Of a DNA stretch of 64,000 bases, positions 25,901 to 39,400 are shown piece by piece. The notes under the pieces are model-generated. The model ran no database searches. It was given only the letters and a program-made list of their open reading frames with translations, and was not told where the DNA came from. A program made the position numbers and the translations under genes. Within the stretch, counting starts at the first letter, position 1, and every line of letters starts with the position of its first letter. Source of the stretch: Cinclus cinclus (Eukaryota; Chordata; Aves; Passeriformes; Cinclidae); NCBI RefSeq assembly GCF_963662255.1, contig NC_085047.1, positions 96,355,619 to 96,419,618 on the forward strand, read 5' to 3'.

Positions 25901-27323
25901 CACTAAGCAGCTTACATTTAAGGGAGAGTGGGAAATGAACTTGGCTTTACTTCTGTACAAGGCAGATTGTATCTTCCCCAAAGATTTTTTATGATAGTTC
26001 TTTGCAAAAGATATTACTTTTTCTCTGTGTATACCTGCAGTGCTCATCCAAATTAGTTCATGTTATATGTATTTCATGTTATACAAGAAGTTTCTCATTA
26101 AAGGTATAGGCAATAATGATTTGCTTTTTCCTCCAAGGATTATTTCAGCAACACAACAAATCAAAATTTTCTGGCAGAATTGTGAAATGAGAATGAGAGG
26201 GATGAAAGAAAGTTGAGAGTATGAATAGTATCATTCAAGTCTTTCTGGAACAAACAAACAACTTATTTTAGCACAGAAGCATATCAGGTTATCACTGTGT
26301 ACAAAGACCTAATACTGAGGTCAAAAGGCTGTGCTACAAACAAATTTGAAAGAGATGACCATACAAAACCACAAAACAACGTATCTTTGCAAATTTGTAT
26401 ATCCATAGTACTTGCAACTTCTTACAAAGTTGTAAAAGACTTATTTTTCTCATAGATAGATAGATAATGATAAATATATTTTTTTAAAAAATAGAAATAG
26501 CACTTACAGCATAGACATTTAATCTGATTCCTATTGAAAAACAAAAAACCCACCCCTTTCCAAGTCAGTTAATGGAAGGTGGGTTGTATTCTGTGTATTT
26601 TATCAAGCTATCACATAGAACCTAATAAGTAATGGTAAATTCATCAGATTACTTTATCAGCATTAGTAAGAATATCTTTGCATGTCTATACTTTACAACT
26701 ACCTGTAACCCTTCCTAAATGTATAGAATTAAAAAACTACAGGCTTTACTTTAAGGTTTTCTAGATTATTTGTCAATTCCTTACAACTGTAGACAGATAC
26801 CAGTTCCTCAAGATCTCATTCCTGTGACACATTCTGCCTGCTGCACCAGCACTTATAACTGAAGCAGTCCTTACTGCTTGCTTAATGTACTCATGAAGCT
26901 ACCAGATCTATTATGTGAGGATTCACCATGACCAGAGATGTTTCAGGTGAAAAAAATTGAAAAACTGTAACAGTGTCCTGTGACAGTATCTGTTTTCATT
27001 GTGATCACCAGCTAAGGCTGCTATGTGAACAACAACAAAAAAACCAAAACAATAATTATTTTATTGATTTTGTAATGCCTTTTCATTCATAAATGGGCTT
27101 CTAACCACAAATACCAAAACGATTACATCAAGAAAAGTAAAACCACTACATCTCAGTGATTTTTAGTGACACTTGAAACAACTGTAATTTTTCACGAGTC
27201 AAAATTTAAGATAAATATTTGCTAGCAACTTAGAAGTCTTAAAAACCACCAACACAATTCTCCCATAATATCTTGACGAAACAGGATTAATTTGTGACTA
27301 AGTGATGATGAAGACAGCTGGCT
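22931..27323. other. Unique AT-rich non-coding sequence, about 4.4 kb
   Basis: No supported gene. The minus-strand frames at 23316-23693 and 23371-23625 overlap in different frames and neither is recognisable. A T run lies at 25879-25893 and a short AGAT run near 26455-26467. Confidence 0.5.
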
Positions 27324-27751
27324 TGTTAACATTCCAGAGGTATGAAGCAAAGTGAAGCAGAGTCCCCAGGTTTTAAGGGGAGCCCTTTATTGCAAAAAAC
27401 AGGCCTTTTCAAGCAGTTTGCCCATTATCAGTTACATTCCATTTAAATATAGCAAAGATAATTCAATCAACCACCATATACCGTGATGTGAACATGTAAT
27501 GGTCATTGTTTATTGTTTTTTCTACCTCCAATTCAGCTGAGTCTCTTTCCCACAGTCCTTTTCTACTCAGCCAAAGTAACAGGCCTGAGCCATGATTTTA
27601 CAAGGGTAACAAGGGCCTTGTTTTATAAGGTTTTACCTATATGCAACATCCAGTGAGAACTTTCTAATTATCCACAAGGAGGATATTATCGAAGTCCAAA
27701 TCACACAGTTTGTGTGATATCACTGTAGCACTCAACCTTTCAATCATAACA
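27324..27751 (-). mobile_element. Probable endogenous-retrovirus LTR, minus orientation
   Basis: Read on the minus strand there is a TATA-type box CCTTATAAAACAAGG (near 27633-27619). About 240 bases later there is GCAATAAAGGGCTCCCCTT (near 27394-27376), a retroviral-type polyadenylation signal. The suggested ends TGTTA (27324) and TAACA (27751) are inverted copies. I find no target-site duplication, so the ends are approximate. The promoter-then-polyA spacing inside about 430 bp is the main evidence. Confidence 0.42.
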
Positions 27752-30751
27752 CCATCTCTCCATTTCTTGAAAGGATTATCTTCTTTCCCTTCATTATTAG
27801 TCATGAAATATCATGCAATTACAGATGACACCCAAAATAAAAAATAAATAAACAGTCACTGCTATATTCAGTGATTTTAAATGGACAATTTGTAATCCAG
27901 AGAAAAATACAAAGCAAACCCAGAACAGGAAAGTTGTAGCTAGACAGAAAACATACCACATTTGCTGCAATATTGTGCATATTCAGTGCAATATTTATTC
28001 ATATTTTCAGTGTAGAAAAGTGTTATCCTTACTGCTAGAGTTTCTCCTTCACATAGTATAGGAAGACAGTACATACTGAGAAATACCTGGTGCAAAGAAA
28101 CCCATTTGCTTTATGGCTACAATATTTTGAAAGGTATACAACAGTACCATAAGAACAGGGGTATCAGTAATTATATTATAAATACCTTTTTCCTTCTTAG
28201 GTGTTACTTTGATCAGTTATTTCATATTTAAATAATTTAGGGAAGCCAACAACATCAAAATTATGCAACTATTTTTTTAACATTGTGCAGAAGTCTATGT
28301 CATCTAAAAATTTTATTTTCAATACAGATACTCAGTTCCTCTTATTCTTGCTTTTTCTCCATTTTATTACTGAAATTGCAAGTAGTGAGAAAGGGCAAGG
28401 AAAGAAAAATTAAAATCAATAAAGCAGATATTAATACATGACTCTTTCACTCTTCTGTTTCTTAGTGAGATAAGATTTCAGAATTAAGAACATTTATATC
28501 CTTTAATTGTTTCATTAAATGTCTTCTACAGCTCTATCACTTAAATGGCACTGTATTATACTTTCCAGAAATATAAATAGGACAGGTCGCTTGGTCAAAA
28601 AGCTCAAATTCAGGCAGATATTGAATGTACAGAAGCTGCTTCACCTGCACAAGATTCCACTAACGCAGAAAATGTAAGGCTGCAGTTGGGAGAAGTCAGA
28701 AACAATCACAGCCATCCAATTTGGTTAGACTCTCTTACATTAATTTGGTTAAACTCTCTTACAATTCTCCCACTGGGAATCACACTTACCTACACCTGGA
28801 TCACTGTGGATGTGCATGAAGAGTGGCTCTGTGAAGCTGTAGGGGCTTGGCTAAGTCAGGACTCCCTGGAAGACCCATCAGGGCTCTATTAAACCACAAA
28901 CTAACCTAGAAGGAGTTGTGATGAAAATCCAGGTAAATTAATTTTTTCCTCTTTTTTTTTAGTTCTGCTTTTTAGCCCTCAACATCTCTGTTTCAGAAGT
29001 CTTTCCAGGTAATACCTTCTTGCATATACTATATTCAAGTAGAATAAAAGAAAGGGAGAAAAAAGGTTTCAAAGATGTAGATTCTGATCTCTTCCCATCA
29101 TTTAGTGCTGCTGCAAATAAAAAGGTCAAAGGAGAGAGAAAGATAAATGCTTCCTACCGTTTTCTTATACTAAAGCATTACTTTTTTTTTTAAAGAATCA
29201 ACTGGGAGCTGAACTGAAATTATTCTTTTTTTCCAGATAAGTATCAAAAGCCCTCTAGTAAAGAGGTGCAGTGTGGAGATAGATCAGTTCTGTCAATCAC
29301 TGTCTGAATAGCAACCATTGAATAAACTTGTTATCTTGATTGCTAATGGTTGATAAGTCAATTCCATGAACCTTGTTAAAAGACGAATAGAAAGCAGGTA
29401 TATCACTTTTGACCCCACCCTTTTTATCTTAGTTCATGAAAAGAAGGCTGTGTTTTAAAGACAAACTTGGAAGGTTTGCTTGTTTGCTCTCCTGTCAGAT
29501 ACAGTACAAAAGGAGGGGGAGAGAGGAAATGTACAAAAATCTAAATGAAGTGATCTGCCCTTATAAAATTGTATTTATTGGAGCATTGTGTCTTAAGCAT
29601 TGATTGGCAAGGGCTGGCACTAATCTCTATGTGTATTTGTGCTTTATGTTAAATTATCACCCTCTTTGCAATATAGATTATGCTTGGATACTATCAGGGA
29701 GTCTTATATTCTCCCCTATTTAATATTAAGAAATGCCCCTACATACTTTCACTTGGTCTATCCATCCTAAAGTTATGTTTATAGCACTAGGATTTATGGA
29801 GAGGTTTTTTCCAAATGATTTATATGTAAATAGTTCTGGATTTTCTTCCCTCTTTCTAAGTTGTGCAGGTCTAGACTAATACCAATTTGCAATGTGAGTC
29901 TGAAAACAGAGGTTTATTGGTCTTAAATAGTCTGAGCCCTCCTTCCAATCACACAGTGATAACTCAGCCGTAAACTAATGCCTTTTTTCTATGATTAGCT
30001 ACAAACATTTACACAAACTAACTTTCAAAAGAATATAAAACACACAGTACTTAGCTTTCACGCTGTGAAAGATATTCTTCACACAAAGGAGCATGATACA
30101 GAGCTCCTCAAGAAAAATGCCAACCAACTTGGTTCATCCATCCAGATTACCCAGAGAATGATGATCTGGATGGACCATTACTGCCAAACACCAGCCTTGC
30201 CCCAGGTCAGTGCCTGAGCTGAGGTTGTCTTCCCTTCAGGGCTGATGGGGAAATCCCCCATCCACTTTCCCTTATTGCAGCTTTAATCTGCTTCCTAAGT
30301 AGATTCCTTTTCTCTGCTTCCCTGAGAACTGATAAGAAAGTCGGACAATTAATACTTATCACTGCTTCAAATGGCAGTGCAGGGGAAGGGAAAGATTATA
30401 CATCTTAAGAGTTCACAACTCTCTTTTGAGGATAAGAGTGATAAACACCTAGCAAAAAGTTAGCTGCAGGTTTATCCCCAGCAAAAATGCATGATTATGT
30501 TAGCTGTCATATAAAATTTTGAGTATTTATTAGTGATTGTAAACAGGCCTAAAACATGCATTATCACAAATAGAAAGAAAAGAAAGAAAGAAATTCACTG
30601 TAAAGAATTGGACTTAGAGTTTCTTGGTAGTTCTGTGGCACATAGCCCTGTCACCAAATGGACTTCTACCAAACTTCAGCTTCACTCTATAACAGATTCT
30701 AAATTACGATGCTAAATATTTGCTTTTTTCAACAAAGTTCAACCTGTACTT
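27752..30751. other. Unique sequence with one 24-bp tandem duplication
   Basis: No gene was recognised. A 24-bp unit is duplicated in tandem at 28718-28741 and 28742-28765 with 22 of 24 bases identical. The frame 28686-28892 (+) spans it and repeats a WLDSLT/WLNSLT motif for that reason. Confidence 0.55.
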
Positions 30752-31035
30752 GTGTTTCAAGGTCTCATGCTGTGTACCCAAGGGCAGGCCCGACTGTCCC
30801 TGACCATCTGGGGGCTCCACACAGCCCTGCCCTGCCTGGACATGGTCCTGCAGAGCCAGGCACACTCGCAGGACACATCCCAACCCAGCCTCAGCCCATC
30901 CCTTTGCCCAGGCTGGTGCCGGACACCTGGGGCTGCCCTGGTGTCCCCATGCTCAACCCTGACCCACAGGGACCCCAGGGCACCAATATTCCCTGGAGGC
31001 TGCTGGCAGGGAAGTGTGGCTACTTTGGATATGTC
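30752..31035. other. GC-rich block of unknown origin
   Basis: About 285 bases are strikingly GC-rich and C-rich, with fairly sharp edges against AT-rich flanks. Open frames exist in three frames (30709-31041 and 30752-31150 on +, 30757-31068 on -), as expected where TA-containing stops are rare. I do not recognise a repeat family or a protein. A degenerate LTR piece is the most likely source. Confidence 0.5.
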
Positions 31036-34000
31036 CAGTAAGCAGGATGAATCAACTGAAATTAGCACAGCATTGCAGGGCTATTTTCTGTATGATCCAA
31101 AGAAGAAAAGAGATAATTTTCTTACATATGCTAGCAACCTTCCCAACTGAATAGATGAAGACATTTTTTCAGTAGTTTTTTAAAGAATACTGTGACCTCC
31201 AGGAAAACTTCCATCCCTCTGAAGAACCACATGCCCAAGAAAGGAATGAGTGTAGGCTTCCTTAGTTTTTAAGTCTGTCCCTAGCAGATCCCATAAGCTT
31301 ATTGTTTGATTTTAGTTGACATTATTTACTGCAATCACAGTTTTTTGGGGGCTTTTTGTTTGTTTGTTTTTTAACATAAGTATACAGATCACTTGGATCA
31401 AGCAAATTTTTGTACATTATCCAATAGAAGTCCATATCTAAGAACAGATATACCATATTCATCATATTCTTCACTTTGAAAGATCAGGACTTTACATGTA
31501 GACCAAGCCTCCCACCCTAAAACAAATTAAAAAAATCAAGAGCCAATGAAAGGATTTATAGGAGAACAATTTTTTCACTTTAGTCTTCTTTTGCTTTTAA
31601 CATAATTAATTGTTCATTCTTTAAAATTGTCTCCTGAATGAACTAATTCATAGACACAGTGGGTACTTGAGAAGTCCCTTAATATTTCTAACATTCCTAA
31701 TGAGCAGAATTTTCTGCATTAACCTTTCCCCATCATTGGCTGGAAAATCTAAACTAAACTAAGCCAGGGCAAGACATATAGAGCTTGGCAGTCTTCAAAT
31801 CTCTGCTGAACTATTTCTGGGAGTGCTAATTACGATGCAACAGTGAGAGCAGGAGCTGCTCATCACTGCTGAAGCACAAGTCAGTGTTTGTAAACGGTTC
31901 ACCCTGACAGCTGTCTGCTATCTGCACTCCAAAGAGTCCCTTTTAATGTACTAAAACTTATCCAATAGGAAATCTATTTTCCTTTTTCCCACCCCAACAC
32001 CTTAAATGCATTAGCCTTGTCTGCTCTTCCTTCACAACTAGTTAATATGGTGGTACATACACTTACCATAGCTGTATGTATGCTTAACTCATTAATCAAT
32101 AAACAAGGGAAATACAAAAACAAATGTTCCAACAGCCACCTAGGAATAGTGCATCGTTACAGCATCCTTAACCATATTGTTGGAATGGTACTTATTGCTC
32201 TTTCCTTTCTTTTTATGACATGATTTTAATGTCTCTCGCATATAGTGTGGATGCAAGTTAAAAGAAAAATTAAAATTCTTTATTTTATATTAAAAAGTCC
32301 ATTATTTTAACTAGATTAAAAAGTTAGCAGCAGAGTCACAGTTGAATCAAGTTTAGTTAAAAAGACAACTGATTATTGAAGACTGCAGTTAATGGGGATG
32401 ATGTAAAAAGTATCACTCTAGAAGAGTAGCAAAATAAAAAACATGCTAATCTTAAGCAGTATCAGTCAATGACTAAGTAGTGTTTGATATTCATAGAAGA
32501 GGGAGGTAGCTCATAGTATTTAACTGATGAATGATTAAACTAACAATGAAGTATAAGATTGAAATTTTTCTCACTGGAAAAGCTTTTAACTGTTGGCAAA
32601 CCAATTTACTGTACAGTAAATTGCATTATCTAAGGGGAAAACTAATTGTTTCAATGGTTATTACATAAGATTTCATTAATCTTTTTGTTCTTGGTTTTGT
32701 TTTGTATAAATACCTTATTTTTTTTCTGACAAAGTCTGATATATTGAATAGGAGGCCATCCTGCCATCTGTTAAATAAATAGTATGAAAAATAAGCAGGA
32801 ATTTAGACTTTATTCTACCATTGCCTTTTCAGAGTCATAGTTAGTCACTACTAAAAGAAATTAACAATGTCTGTCATCTTCAAAATCATTGGCCACTAAA
32901 GATACAAAAATAAGCTTTGTGTTTCTTTTATATATCTCCCAAGTTACCTAAGAAAGATATGGAGTTCTTTACAAGAAGGAATGGCTGCAGAGCTTTGATT
33001 GTCATAGTTATTATATTTTCAGTACAACCTTCTCCCAGTAAATGGAAAAAGAGGTCCCTGGCTGTATCTGCCAAACTTCAATATATGTTTACAGCATGCA
33101 GCATAACATAATTTGCAACATTAAAGAAGAAAAAATAGAGGTGAAGGTATTGCACAAGATGTCAGAATGAAAAAGATGCTTGAAGCTAGCTTTTACAAGA
33201 GGGAAGATACAAGAACATGGAATAGGAATGAGTTTTCAGAAATTCCTGAGTTTCTAGCTCTAATTCCATCAAATCCTTTGCTGGTAGTCTCAATGAGAGA
33301 AGAAGTAAACAAATAATAAGTATTTAAAGCATAGCTGGGTGATAGGAATGGAGAAAATATACATCAACAGGGATCATTTGTTCTCTGTCTTTTCTAATAA
33401 AAAATCCTTAAATATCAAATTAAGATTTTTTTTCAGGTTTTAAAAAACCTAAATAGATATTATTTCATCATTCAATTAATAGCTGTTATACTTTTACTAC
33501 AGGATGATGAAGAAGCAAATCTTTATAACTGGACAACATCATAGTAGAAAGTACATTAGGACTATCAAGCACAAAAACACCTTTCACTTCAAGCACTCAA
33601 TCTCACCCCTGTTATAAACTGTGGAAGTCTGGGAGAATATTTCAGTAAGATATTATCATCTTATTGCCTGTATCTTTTGTCACTCACTATGATCACTTGC
33701 TATTCTTCCAGTATTTAGTATTTTCTGTTGCTGGAGACAGAAGCCTAAGAAAAGAATTTCAGCTTGATTTATGTAACTGTCATAAGCTTCTAAAATAAAT
33801 AAATATGTGTACCTGAAGTTTATGCCCTTCTCAGATGGTGTTTTTTTATCAAAAGTTCTCAGATATTTAGAAAATAACATATCTTCAAATTTAATTTTTT
33901 TTGTGTGTGTTTGGGCAACAAAAACCACTTAATGATTGAAACTCAAATTACTTCAACCACATTCTTACAGACTGCAAACTGAGAATCAAAGATGCTTTGT

Positions 34001-35085
34001 GTTCCTGTAGTCAGAAATGACAAGGAACTGTAATTTTATGCACCTATAATGTCACTAGCTGCGTGAAGAATTAGAAAAAAGAAAAAGGATCACCTTATTC
34101 CATCAATTTCAAGACAATCTATTCTGGAATGCAATAGATTTCTCTGGCCTGAAGAACTAAACTTTCCCTTTAAGGGTACATATCACTAGAAAAACTGTTC
34201 CATTCAAGACGTAGCAATACTGTAATTGAAATGCCCTTGTAATACACATCAAGTAATTCACTTGTTTTTACTTTATGATCCACAGTTCTGTCTGATGTAA
34301 GGTAGCAAAAAGAATAGGATTATGCTGTCAAACCATTGCCAATAAAGTTTTTGGACGTGCAACATGGAGAATACCTTAGTTGTGCCCTTGTCAGGAGATG
34401 GAATTAAAAGTATAGGATCAGATCAATTTTAGAAATGGATACTTTGAGAAGCTGTACTGTGTTGATGTACTGATAGATAAATGACTAAAATGAGATTTCA
34501 ATTAAGTTTTGCATAAAAATTTCAGCTGGTCTGAATATTCTGATTAATCAGATTTTTTTACTTTAAAATATTTCAGGAAAACAACATCAATTATGAAAAC
34601 CATATGAAGGAGTACAAGCAGAATATATCTAAGCTTTTCCTTGTTTCATGACAGCTCAAGTGCCCCACCACCAAGAACTAAACTTACTAAGCAATTCTGC
34701 TAAATAGAAGATGACCAATCCATAACCCTGAAATCAAGTGGCAAGAACTGATTCCCATCCATGCTTGTTAAAGTTGATCTTGTGTAAGGCAAATTGCCCA
34801 TGTGTGTCCTGAAAGGCACTCTGTCTTGAATCTCCCCTGGGTCCTTTGTGCTCTATTTGACAAAATTAGTATTTTTTTCTGGAAATGTGGGACATGAGGT
34901 TTTATGGGTTACTTAAGTGTACAATGCTGTTGAGAGAGACCTGGAGGGCTGCCTAAGGGAGAAAAAGCCAAGACTGGTGGCATTTTCTCAGTACGCGTCT
35001 GGGTATCCTGAGATCAAACTGCTGGGATGGAGACCTTGACAAACCTGCTCTGACTTACCAACTTGATACACTTTAGCTTTAGACC
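31036..35085. other. Unique AT-rich non-coding sequence
   Basis: No gene was recognised. A 22-bp perfect palindrome lies at 32602-32623 (listed separately). Confidence 0.55.
32602..32623. repeat. 22-bp perfect palindrome
   Basis: The left half is CAATTTACTGT and the right half ACAGTAAATTG, with no spacer. The next pair outward (C and C) does not match. Confidence 0.97.
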
Positions 35086-35112
35086 TGTCATGTCACTACA
35101 GATTTGTTCAGC

Positions 35113-36211
35113 TGTGTGGGCTGACCGTGTCTGGATGCCAGACACCCACCAAAACTTCTCTTTCTCTCCCCTACTCAGCTGGACAGGGGAGAGAAAATAT
35201 AATGAGGAGTTCATGAGTTGAGACAAGGGCAGGGAGAGATCACTCACCAAATATCATCCCAGGTAAATCAGATTTAAATTAGAGATATTGAATTTATTAC
35301 CAACAAAATCAGAGTTGGATAATGAAAAGTGAAAAAAGGCCTTAAAAACACCCTACCCCCAACCCTTCTGTCTTTCTCAGCTCTACTCCTCTCCCCAGCA
35401 GTGCAGGGATACAAGGAATGGAGGTTACAGTCAGTTCATCACAAGTGGTTTCTGCTGGTGCTCAGAGAGGGGAGTCCTTCCACTGCTCCAGTGTGGGATC
35501 TCTCCCATGCAGATAATTGAACTTCTCCAACAGGAGTCCATCCCATGGACAACAGTCCTTCCAAAAACTGCAGCATGGATCACTTTTCCATGAGGTGCAG
35601 TTCTTCAGACACAGCCTGCTCCAAAGCAGGTCCCCCATGGCACCAAAAGTTCTACCAAGTAACCTGCTCCCATGTGGGGCCCTCTACCCATGGATCTGTG
35701 GATCCCTGCCAGGGCCCTGCTCCAGCATGGGGCTGCCACAGGCTCACAGTCTCCTCTCAGACATCTACCTGCTCTGGTGTGGGTCTCCTCCAAGGGATAC
35801 AGGTGGATCTCTGCATCTCTGTGTCCTCCATGGACTGCAGGGCTCAGGAGTTTCACCATGGGCTTCACCACAGACTGCAGAGGAATCTCAGCTCTGGCAC
35901 CTGGAGCACCTCCTGCCCCTCCTCCTCCACTGATCTGATGTCTGAACAGCTGTTCCTCTTACATGTTCTCAACCCCTCTCCTTTGGCTGCAATTATGTCT
36001 GCACAATAACTTTTTTCTTACTTTTTGAATATGTCATCACAGAGGTGTCACCACTATTTCTGACTGGCCCAGTCCAGACCAGCAGCACATCGTCTTGGAG
36101 TTTGCAGAGATTGGCTCTGTGAGACACAGAGAAAGCTTCTGGCAGCTTCTCACAAAAACCATCCCTGTAACCCCTCTCATGACCAAAACCTGGTGACACA
36201 AACTGAATACA
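35113..36211 (-). mobile_element. Endogenous-retrovirus solo LTR with exact 5-bp target duplication
   Basis: On the plus strand it starts TGTGTGGGCTGACC and ends CTGAATACA. It is flanked by TCAGC at 35108-35112 and TCAGC at 36212-36216. A 5-bp duplication is typical of the ERVL class. On the minus strand there is AATAAA at 35298-35293. The GC-rich middle (about 35470-35930) is built of imperfect repeats around CTGCTCCAGYRTGGG. There are no retroviral genes. Frames inside it (35517-36009 on +, 35605-35871 on -) are LTR-derived; similar LTR frames are easily mistaken for bird proteins. The copy at 40.5 kb belongs to the same group. Confidence 0.88.
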
Positions 36212-36216
36212 TCAGC

Positions 36217-36423
36217 AATCAAGGGGTCTGGCCATCATTAACATTGCCCTGATTTTCTTACAGGGGAGCAGACTTTGGTTGCCACTGTCCCATTTGCCTT
36301 GCTCTCACCCTTGGCTTCCCATTCCCTTTCCCTTGCAGAGCAGTTGACTCTTGTTGCTGTTTGACAGTAGGTCCCCTGTAACCATCCAATATTCCCAGAA
36401 CCTTGCCATGCAAACCCAATACA
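36217..36423 (-). mobile_element. Older LTR-like fragment, minus orientation, split by the 35113-36211 LTR
   Basis: Its plus-strand end, CCATGCAAACCCAATACA, resembles the end of the neighbouring LTR (AACTGAATACA), and CCCTGTAACC occurs in both. As it lies directly beyond the target duplication of the younger LTR, it was probably the insertion target. The other part would lie just below 35108. Confidence 0.45.
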
Positions 36424-39400
36424 TGACTCTTCACACGGCGGTAGGACGAAGCCAGTTCTATTTCTGGCATTTTCAAGGTATAAATTCCTGGATATACAGC
36501 AAGATATGTAGAAGCTTTCAGAGTACATGTATGAATTAGGGATATACAGGTTTATAACTTTTATCACTAAGGTGATGATGTTCTAAGGTGAAAATTTACC
36601 ACAGTGAATCCCATCACAAGGATTCTAAAAGTCTGAGGTTTTTTGAGTGATCTGAGGCTCCAAAAGTGTTCATTTCCCAGTTCTTCTTTGTTTTGCTAGT
36701 GCTGACAATGAGATAGGAGTCTGGAATGCCCTGAATGAATTGGAAACACACTGAGATCTTCCCAGTAAGTGATTCCTCATACAGAAAAATGCTTATATAG
36801 AGCAAAATGCTGGATGAGTCATAGGATCCGTCAAACCTAGCATCATAGCTGATTACTAGATAGGTGAAATTGGGCTTGATGATCTACAGCACTGTAGATG
36901 AACTTGGAATAAAAATACAACATGGTAATTTTTTTTCTTAAATAAAAATTAACTAATTCTTTGAATAAATTATTTGGAAAGCATTATTACCACATTTCTA
37001 AATAAGGTTATAGAGATTTTTCAATACAATAATTATTTCTTCTTGGCTAATAGGCATTCGTTATTCAGAGAAGGATAATTTTCATTTACGTATATACTAA
37101 CATGCTAGTCTATGTAAATATAATATTCATTTTTGTATATACTGAAAATATTAAATGAGAGACAGAGAGTTTAACACCTATTGGATCTCAAATAAAAAAT
37201 ATAAATTAAAGCCAAAATACAAAATCTGGGTTTGTTTCATAAAAAGCAGGGCAGAGAGAAAACCTTGGGTGCTGGACTCCATGAGACCTGTTTAGTCTAA
37301 ACATTGTGTAGAAATAACATTTTACTACTATTTTAAAATGTCCATGACTTTGTAGTACAAAAATCATGAGTTCTCTTAACTACAACCTTTCCTAATTAGT
37401 CTACAAATAACACTTTAATAGCAGTAATCTAATTTAAAATTACATTTTTAAGCCTTTAACAAAAGGCACACCATTATTCAAAGTAACAATATACGAGCCA
37501 CAATTACCTAATTCCAGGTGAAGTGAAGAAAAAATGCCTAAAGCCTAATAATATCTGAAGTAAAAATCCTCAGTGGTCACTACTTGAAGAGTACTGAGGT
37601 ACACTTTTAGTCTTCACTAAACTAAGGCTTCACTAATATTAACAGTCATGATATACTCAGCATAGCCTATGACATCAAGAAGTTTAGTGCAGCTTTTCTT
37701 GAAAAAAGCTATGATGTAAAAAGTAAAATATGGGGGGTCCGTGCAGACAGAAGTTTTATCCCACTTACTGTAAGTTTAGACAGTTCAGGTGTGCAGACAG
37801 TCACTAAGAATGCACAGAACTGTCACTGAGATACCAGTGCACTGAATTCACATGACACAAATGGCATGTGTCAGAAGAAAGTGATGGCTGACTTTTTTCT
37901 GCTGTAATATTTTCCATCAGAAAATGCCATGTCAGCAAAAACAATTCATTCTACAAGAATATCTATTTCATTGACACTTATATCTAAGAACTACATAAAT
38001 AATCCATTTCTATAAGATCAAAGAAATAGATAATTTTGAGATATATATATGCAATATATTTATATACAGTATATAATTTTGTCATAAAATCAAAACTAAA
38101 TACTTCAGCCTTACCAAAGCAAACTTATTTTAAATATACCTAAGCAGAACATTTTACTAAAACCCAAATAAATGTTTTCAATTTTCCAGATTGCTACGTT
38201 TGAATTCCATATTTTTAATTCCATCTGGTTCAGTTGCAAATGAAAGTGTCAAATATTAGAAGTGTTGTACTTTAAGAAAACATTACTCTGATGAACTATG
38301 TCTAGAGAAGAAAAAATTAACCCTGCAATAGATCAGTAATAGGACCACAACTGTTTAAAAGGGTTTGTGATGACTTGTGCTTCTGACTGATTGTCTTTAG
38401 AAGTTAGATTCTTAGAAGTGATAGGCCACATACACCAGAATTTCTCTTTAATATGTGACTTGTAAACTTCTTCAGGTCCTCCACAACTGAGAGAACCAAA
38501 ATATTTTATCTTAGTTAAGAGATAAAACATTAAAGTGTATTTGTTAGTTAAGAAGTAAAATCTTTTGCCTCTTAGACTATGAATAAGAAGCCCATGAAAA
38601 TGAAGTACAGAGAACTTAATTGCTGTTCCTTCTGGTACTTACAGAGGGTTTTAAGACCCATTAACTGTTTCTCAACCCTGGTGAAAAAGGTGATTACTGG
38701 TTCCTTTTTCTTCTTCTGTCAGTGCATTTGGAGAAAATTTCAAAATTTCTGTCCATAAATTGCAACATATTTATGAATTTATTACTCTCAATCATCATTC
38801 ACAGAGCCCATTGGACCAGCATATAAAACCCCTATATTTTAAAGCATTCAATTCCAAGTTAATGTGCACTGAAGGTGACAGTGATGAATTCCACAAGCTT
38901 CTACAGATTTTGCTGTTTTTTTTCAGAATGGGAGCTTTCATGTAAAAATAAATTCTCACACACTTTGGCTGCAAAAATAGCCTTCACTCTTTAAATCAAT
39001 AAATTTCTGTCTTGTTCACTCTGCAGTCAAGACAGACTGAACAACTTAACACCTGCAGAAGTGGAGATGTCTTTCACCTGGATAGGATTTTAACTTCAAG
39101 GTCAGTATTTGACTTTTTAAATGGTTAGGTCCAAATTTTCAGTTTGTAACAAAGTGCAGGGGTTTTGTAATCAAAATCACAGTTGAGTTTCCAGTTATTC
39201 CTGCTTCAGCAGAGGTAAATCTGATATTGCCTCCTTCCCAAAGCAGCTGCAGGGAACAAGAGTCTCATCACCTCAAGCAGCATCCCGGGGAGCAGCTTTT
39301 GGCACAGCTCATGCTGCTCCTGCACTAGGGCAAGTCTGGCAGGGAGAGACCGAGTTCCTTCAGCTTTTTTGCTGCACAGGTCTGACAAGGGAATTGCAGT

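Noticed and set aside
27300..27330. TGATGAT word considered as a C-box of a snoRNA
   Set aside because: No matching CTGA box at the right distance and no terminal stem.
35517..36009. 138- and 154-codon plus frames
   Set aside because: They lie inside the bounded solo LTR, in overlapping registers opened by high GC.
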